Source: Theropithecus gelada
Lineage: Eukaryota; Chordata; Mammalia; Primates; Cercopithecidae
Direction of reading: 5' to 3'
Assembly: GCF_003255815.1 (NCBI RefSeq)
Contig: NC_037680.1
Coordinates: 16,402,547 to 16,466,546 of the forward strand
DNA length: 64,000 nt
This document shows, piece by piece, positions 61,096-64,000 of this stretch; position 1 is the first letter of the stretch, and each line of letters opens with the position of its first letter. The notes under the pieces were generated by a model. That model worked only from the letters and a program-made list of their open reading frames with translations, made no database searches and was not told the DNA's origin. A program made the position numbers and the translations under genes.

Positions 61096-62112
61096 TTACA
61101 TTTTGGCATGTTTTTGCAATGGCTGGTACCGGTTGTTCCTTTCCATGTTGAGTGCTTCCTTCAGGGTCTCTTGTAAGGCAGGCCTAGTGGTGACAAAATC
61201 TCTAAGCATTTGCTTATCTGTAAAGGATTTTATTTCTCCTTCACTTATGAAACTTAGTTTGGCTGGATATGAAATTCTGGGTTTAAAATTCTTTTCTTTA
61301 AGAATGTTGAATATTGGCCCCCACTCTCTTCTGGCTTGGAGAGTTTCTGCCGAGAGATCTGCTGTGAGTCTGATGGGCTTCCCTTTGTGGGTAACCCGAC
61401 CTTTCTCTCTGGCTGCCCTTAAGATTTTTTCCTTCATTTCAACTTTGGTGAATCTGGCAATTATGTGTCTTGGAGTTGCTCTTCTCGAGGAGTATCTTTG
61501 TGGCGTTCTCTGTATTTCCTGGATTTGAATGTTGGCCTGCCCTACTAGGTTGGGGAAGTTCTCCTGGATGATATCCTGAAGAGTGTTTTCCAACTTGGTT
61601 CCATCTTCCCCCTCACTTTCAGGCACCCCAATCAGACGTAGATTTGGTCTTTTTACATAATCCCATACTTCTTGCAGGTTTTGTTCATTTCTTTTTCTTC
61701 TTTTTTCTTTTGGTTTCTCTTCTCGCTTCATTTCATTCATTTGATCCTCAATCGCTGATACTCTTTCTCCCAGTTGATCGAGTCGGTTACTGAAGCTTGT
61801 GCATTTGTCACGTATTTCTCGTGTCATGGTTTTCATCTCTTTCATTTCGTTTATGACCTTCTCTGCATTAATTACTCTAGCCATCAATTCTTCCACTTTT
61901 TTTTCAAGATTTTTAGTTTCTTTGCGCTGGGTACGTAATTCCTCCTTTAGCTCTGAGAAGTTTGATGGACTGAAGCCTTCTTCTCTCATCTCTTCAAAGT
62001 CATTCTCCATCCAGCTTTGATCCGTTGCTGGCGATGAGCTGCGCTCCTTTGCCGGGGGAGATGCGCTCTTATTTTTTGCATTTCCAGCTTTTCTGCCCTG
62101 CTTTTTCCCCAT
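61096..62112 (-). CDS. L1 ORF1 protein (RNA-binding chaperone), complete, 338 residues
   Basis: Complete ORF1 with the same length as human L1 ORF1p. In order: basic N-terminus (MGKKQGRKAGNAKNKS), serine-rich stretch, a heptad-rich coiled coil for trimer formation (about residues 50-150), the RRM domain (WDYVKRPNLRLIGVPES at about 150, RRATPRHIIARFTKVEMKEK at about 212) and the C-terminal domain (LTADLSAETLQARREWGP; end NNRYQPLQKHAKM). The protein binds L1 RNA in the cytoplasm. The C-terminal half is close to human, whereas the coiled coil (RTQRKETKNLEKKVEEL) is clearly different. ORF2 of the same element is dead, so at most ORF1 could still be made. Confidence 0.95.
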   Translation of the reverse strand: MGKKQGRKAGNAKNKSASPPAKERSSSPATDQSWMENDFEEMREEGFSPSNFSELKEELRTQRKETKNLEKKVEELMARVINAEKVINEMKEMKTMTREIRDKCTSFSNRLDQLGERVSAIEDQMNEMKREEKPKEKRRKRNEQNLQEVWDYVKRPNLRLIGVPESEGEDGTKLENTLQDIIQENFPNLVGQANIQIQEIQRTPQRYSSRRATPRHIIARFTKVEMKEKILRAAREKGRVTHKGKPIRLTADLSAETLQARREWGPIFNILKEKNFKPRISYPAKLSFISEGEIKSFTDKQMLRDFVTTRPALQETLKEALNMERNNRYQPLQKHAKM

Positions 62113-63142
62113 CTTTGTGGTTTTATCTGCCTCTGGTCTTTGATGATGGTGATGTACTGATGGGGTTTTGGTGTAGGTGACCTTCCTGTTTGATAGTTTT
62201 CCTTCTAACAGTCAGGACCCTCAGCTGTAGGCCTGTTGGAGATTGCTTGAGGTCCACTCCAGACCCTGTTTGCCTGGGTATCAGCAGCAGAGGCTGCAGA
62301 AGATAGAATAGTGCTGAACAGTGAGTGTACCTGTCTGATTCTTGCTTTGGAAGCTTCCTCTCAGGGGTGTACTCCACCCTGTGAGGTGTGGGGTGTCAGA
62401 CTGCCCCTAGTGGGGGATGTCTCCCAGTTAGGCTACTCAGGGGTCAGGGACCCACTTGAGCAGGGAGTCTGTCCCTTCTCAGATCTCAACCTCCGTGTTG
62501 GGAGATCCACTGCTCTCTTCAAAGCTGTCAGAGAGAGTCATTTGCGTCTGCAGAGGTTTCTGCTGTTTTTGTTATTGTTTACTGTGCCCTGTCCCCAGAG
62601 GTGGAGTCTACAGAGACAGGCAGGTTTCCTTGAGCTGCTGTGAGCTCCACCCAGTTCGAGCTTCCCAGCAGCTTTGTTTACCTACTTAAGCCTCAGCAAT
62701 GGCGGGCGCCCCTCCCCCAGCCTCGCTGCTGCCTTGCCGGTAGATCACAGACTGCTGTAATAGCAATGAGGGAGGCTCCGTGGGTGTGGGACCCTCCCGG
62801 CCAGGTGTGGGATATGATCTCCTGGTGTGCCTGTTTGCTCAAAGCGCAGTATTGGGGTGGGAGTTACCCGATTCTCCAGGTGTTGTGTGTCTCAGTTCCC
62901 CTGGCTAGGAAAAGGGATTCCCTTCCCCCTTGCACTTCTCAGGTGAGGCAATGCCTCGCCCTGCTTCAGCTCTCGCTGGTCGGGCTGCAGCAGCTGACCA
63001 GTACCGATCGTCCGGCACTCCCCAGTGAGATGAACCCAGTACCTCAGTTGAAAATGCCGAAATCACCGGTCTTCTGTGTCGCTGGCGCTGGGAGTTGAAG
63101 ACTGAAGCTGCTCCTTTCGGCCATCTTGCTCCGCCCCCCCCA
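62113..63142 (-). promoter_or_regulatory. L1 5' UTR with internal promoter, minus strand
   Basis: About 1030 bp from the L1 5' end to the ORF1 start, homologous to 55815-56854 on the opposite strand. It contains the YY1-type site at the 5' end (GCCATCTT on the plus strand at about 63119). Its CAA stretch is shorter than in the plus-strand copy, so the two are separate insertions. Confidence 0.75.
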
Positions 63143-63720
63143 AAATTCTAAATAATAAGAGAGCTCTGAAAAACACCAGGGCAAAATGGATGTATAATGT
63201 ATCATATATAAAATTAAAATATTATGGGACTACTAAGAAATTTTAGTCTAACAAGTCCAAAATGTTATCTAAAATTGGAAAATTAATAAATATACCAAAT
63301 GCTTTCTGTGATTTCTTAGGCAAATTTCTTTCTATTTGGGCTTCTTCTGAAAAATTCACAGAAATGTTGAGAGGGAAAAAAGCAAACAACCTATGGACAA
63401 ACAAAATAGCATAAATATGTTTATGTCTATAGTGATTATAATTAAAAAGGTAGTATTACCCAATTTCTTAATGCTAAATTGGTGCATAAATGCATTTTCT
63501 GAATGACAGTGAAATAAACAGACAAAGTCACCTATTCAAAGGATGGCTGCATTTGTTTGTGTTGCTAAATAAAAAGTGTATTACTACTTAAATGGCCAAA
63601 TAAGTAATAGGTTTTCCATTGTTAAATATTTATTTGGATATTATTGAAGACAAAAGCATTTAGCTTTTATTTAGAAGTTCTTTTATCATAGTAATAATAA
63701 CAATAAGTTATCATCAGTTA
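63143..63720. other. AT-rich unique-looking DNA
   Basis: No gene, RNA or named repeat seen. Confidence 0.45.
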
Positions 63721-63990
63721 GTTCAGTCAATCAACCAATATTTCTTGCATTTCTATTATGTGTTAAACTCTCCACTGGGTATTGTGGCTGTAAAGACAGT
63801 AGACAAATCTCTGTTCTCATGGAGATTAAATTCTTTCTAGAGGATAAATCAGAAAATAACATTAATGGTAAACATATCAGTGGCGTGTGTAAAAGAGAAA
63901 AAGCAAGAACAGATATACAAGGCATAGGAGAAAGGTATATGGAATGTAGCTAGGATGGTCAGGGGATAATCCTATTCTGAAGGTGACATT
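63721..63990. repeat. Old interspersed repeat fragment (L2-like)
   Basis: CAATATTTCTTGCATTTCTATTATGTG followed by a TCTCATGGAGATTAAATTCT-like segment recalls the widespread old LINE2/MIR-age repeats with CTACTATGTGCC and CTCATGGAGCTTACATTCTA. Strongly decayed. Family and orientation are uncertain. Confidence 0.45.
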
Positions 63991-64000
63991 CTGGAAATGG

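Overview
The window is mammalian, primate genomic DNA with no host protein-coding gene, tRNA or rRNA that I can support. Alpha satellite (about 171 bp monomers), Alu elements, and L1 elements from old to young identify a catarrhine primate. The younger L1s differ from the human L1 I know: their ORF1 coiled coil is clearly different, and two carry a short tandem duplication in the 3' UTR. Together with satellite that has pJ-alpha-type boxes and no CENP-B box, this points, from memory and not from a search, to an Old World monkey (or another non-human catarrhine) rather than human. Runs of N show a draft assembly at a pericentromeric boundary.

Layout: 1-1278 is the 3' end of a decayed L1 abutting satellite. 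1279-20132 is alpha satellite, in reverse of its conventional orientation, in three domains: a four-monomer higher-order repeat of about 684 bp (1279-3350); a seven-type array in which a six-monomer frame is constant and one monomer type is present 1 to 6 times (3350-12960); and a diverged array of two main monomer types with internal duplications and a mosaic patch (12960-20132). A 198-N gap separates this from interspersed-repeat DNA.

20331-37183 is one contig holding 1.78 copies of a 9469-bp unit in direct tandem; the copies (20331-27714 and 29800-37183) appear identical except for one base I noticed. Each copy has three Alus, several L1 3' ends and long stretches of unique-looking DNA. 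The contig ends inside an L1. After a 493-N gap a different young L1 begins, 5'-inverted in the way twin priming produces (37677-39712).

39713-55814 holds a near full-length old L1 on the minus strand (about 40830-49373) with three Alus nested in it, two solo LTRs with visible target-site duplications (50543-51118 and 51606-52480), more Alus, and two relatives of one interspersed repeat that I cannot name. 55815-63142 holds two young L1s facing each other tail to tail, interrupted by a 493-N and a 10-N gap, both too small for the missing L1 sequence. The minus-strand copy keeps a complete 338-residue ORF1, but its ORF2 is broken. The last 0.9 kb is unique DNA plus an old repeat fragment.

The coding potential is all retrotransposon-derived; the many short open frames in the satellite are by-products of a monomer length divisible by three. 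The most notable features are the satellite architecture, the tandem duplication (real or assembly), the twin-primed L1 and the L1 inverted repeat. I found no convincing new gene system.
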